A stretch of 64,000 bases of DNA, from NCBI GenBank assembly GCA_016214695.1, contig JACRNY010000004.1, positions 248,001 to 312,000 on the forward strand, in the 5' to 3' direction. Shown here piece by piece: positions 63,257 through 64,000 of the stretch. Under the pieces are notes generated by a model. That model did not search any database. It saw nothing but the letters and a program-made list of their open reading frames with translations, and was not told where the DNA came from. The translations under genes and the position numbers were made by a program. Positions within the stretch are counted from its first letter, which is position 1. Every line of letters begins with the position of its first letter. Source of the DNA: Nitrosomonadales bacterium (GTDB lineage Bacteria; Pseudomonadota; Gammaproteobacteria; Burkholderiales; Gallionellaceae).

Positions 63257-64000
63257 TCAGACCTTGAACGGGTGACGCAACACGATGGTTTCGTCGCGAT
63301 CCGGACCGGTGGAGACCATATCCACCGGCACTTCGCATATCTCGGCGATACGCTTGAGGTAGTTGCGCGCTTCTACAGGCAGGTCCTCGTAGCGCTTCAC
63401 GCCGACCGTACTGCCGCTCCAGCCCGGCATGTCTTCATACACCGGTTCGCACCCCACCAACGATTCGGCCCCGACCGGCAGGATATCGCTGAACTGGCCG
63501 TCGATCTTGTAGCCTACACCGATGCGCACCTTCTCCATGCCGTCCATGACGTCCAGTTTGGTAACACACAGACCGGACACACCGTTGATCTGGATGGAGC
63601 GCTTGAGCGCGGCCGCATCGAACCAGCCGCAGCGGCGCGCGCGACCGGTGGTGGAGCCGAACTCATGCCCCTTCTCGGCCAGCATCTTGCCGATCGGATC
63701 CTGTTTCTGCTCGGCATCGTACAGCTCGGTCGGGAACGGGCCGGAGCCGACGCGGGTGGTGTAGGCCTTGGTGATACCCAGCACGTAATGCAGGCTCTGC
63801 GGGCCGATGCCGCTACCGGCGCAAGCCGCGCCGGAGATGCAGTTGCTGGAGGTCACAAACGGATAGGTACCGTGATCGATGTCCAGCAGGGTGCCCTGCG
63901 CGCCCTCGAACAGCAGGTTCTGGCCAGCCTTGTTGGCCTCGTACAGCGCGCGCGGCACATCCAGCACCAGCGGTTTCAGGCGCTCGGCCAGCGCCAGCGT
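63257..64000 (-). CDS. purA: Adenylosuccinate synthetase, 5' part cut off by the window edge
   Basis: PurA makes adenylosuccinate from IMP, aspartate and GTP. The frame is open through the right edge; about 247 C-terminal residues of a protein near 430 are present. Clear motifs are [34 protein letters not shown]-like [21 protein letters not shown] and TGPDRDETI near the C-terminus. The first 12 codons in view ([12 protein letters not shown]) continue the gene, so the ATG at 63967 is internal. Ends with a terminator facing tRNA-Leu. Confidence 0.96.
   Translation of the reverse strand, partial: TLALAERLKPLVLDVPRALYEANKAGQNLLFEGAQGTLLDIDHGTYPFVTSSNCISGAACAGSGIGPQSLHYVLGITKAYTTRVGSGPFPTELYDAEQKQDPIGKMLAEKGHEFGSTTGRARRCGWFDAAALKRSIQINGVSGLCVTKLDVMDGMEKVRIGVGYKIDGQFSDILPVGAESLVGCEPVYEDMPGWSGSTVGVKRYEDLPVEARNYLKRIAEICEVPVDMVSTGPDRDETIVLRHPFKV

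Overview
The window is 64 kb of G+C-rich, densely packed bacterial chromosome. Most protein families, the gene order (rimP-nusA-infB-rbfA-truB-rpsO-pnp, yffB-dapE, prmB-hpnCDE) and the many cyclic-di-GMP and multihaem proteins suggest a betaproteobacterium, plausibly an environmental Nitrosomonadales/Gallionellaceae-like organism. That placement is inference from gene content; no rRNA is present. Both ends cut genes: pnp at the left edge and purA at the right edge.

Layout. 1-8.0 kb: the transcription/translation operon on the minus strand, with a promoter and an attenuator-like hairpin ahead of rimP. 8.1-12.3 kb: a minus-strand salvage operon mtnP - class II aldolase - apt - [GIY-YIG gene] - mtnA. 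MtnP splits methylthioadenosine or 5'-deoxyadenosine, Apt recycles the adenine, and MtnA plus the aldolase would turn the sugar phosphate into DHAP and an aldehyde (a DHAP-shunt type route). An A+T-rich gene for a GIY-YIG nuclease fused to a probable PUA/EVE-like domain sits inside this operon and is the clearest foreign gene of the window. REP-like palindromes flank the aldolase gene. 12.4-15.1 kb: copper P-type ATPase and a SlyB-type lipoprotein. 15.2-18 kb: a 917-residue coiled-coil protein with a 112-residue internal repeat. 18-25.5 kb: a MASE1-PAS-GGDEF-EAL protein, guaBA, and small proteins. 25.5-29.5 kb: smc and queF.

29.5-35.8 kb: a minus-strand signalling cluster FIST - PAS/GGDEF/EAL - HD-GYP - Cache/GGDEF, in which the EAL domain is broken by an internal deletion. 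35.8-44.4 kb: mixed metabolism (DODA-type dioxygenase, aldo/keto reductase, purT-VOC-zapE coupled genes, class I fructose-bisphosphate aldolase, HD protein, TlpA-type thioredoxin). 44.4-47.3 kb: a respiratory module of DUF302 protein, octahaem cytochrome c and membrane cytochrome b. 47.5-57.4 kb: an EamA transporter, then a plus-strand run dapC-dapD-(repeat)-pilU-arsC/yffB-dapE-orf65-prmB-hpnC-hpnD-hpnE for lysine/peptidoglycan precursors, pilus retraction, release-factor or ribosomal-protein modification, and squalene for hopanoids. 57.3-64 kb: DUF3025 protein, cyclic-nucleotide-binding protein, orphan ParA, rlmB-rnr, a tRNA-Leu(CAG) and purA.

No CRISPR array, intact insertion sequence, prophage or rRNA was seen. 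No gap between genes exceeds about 220 bases.
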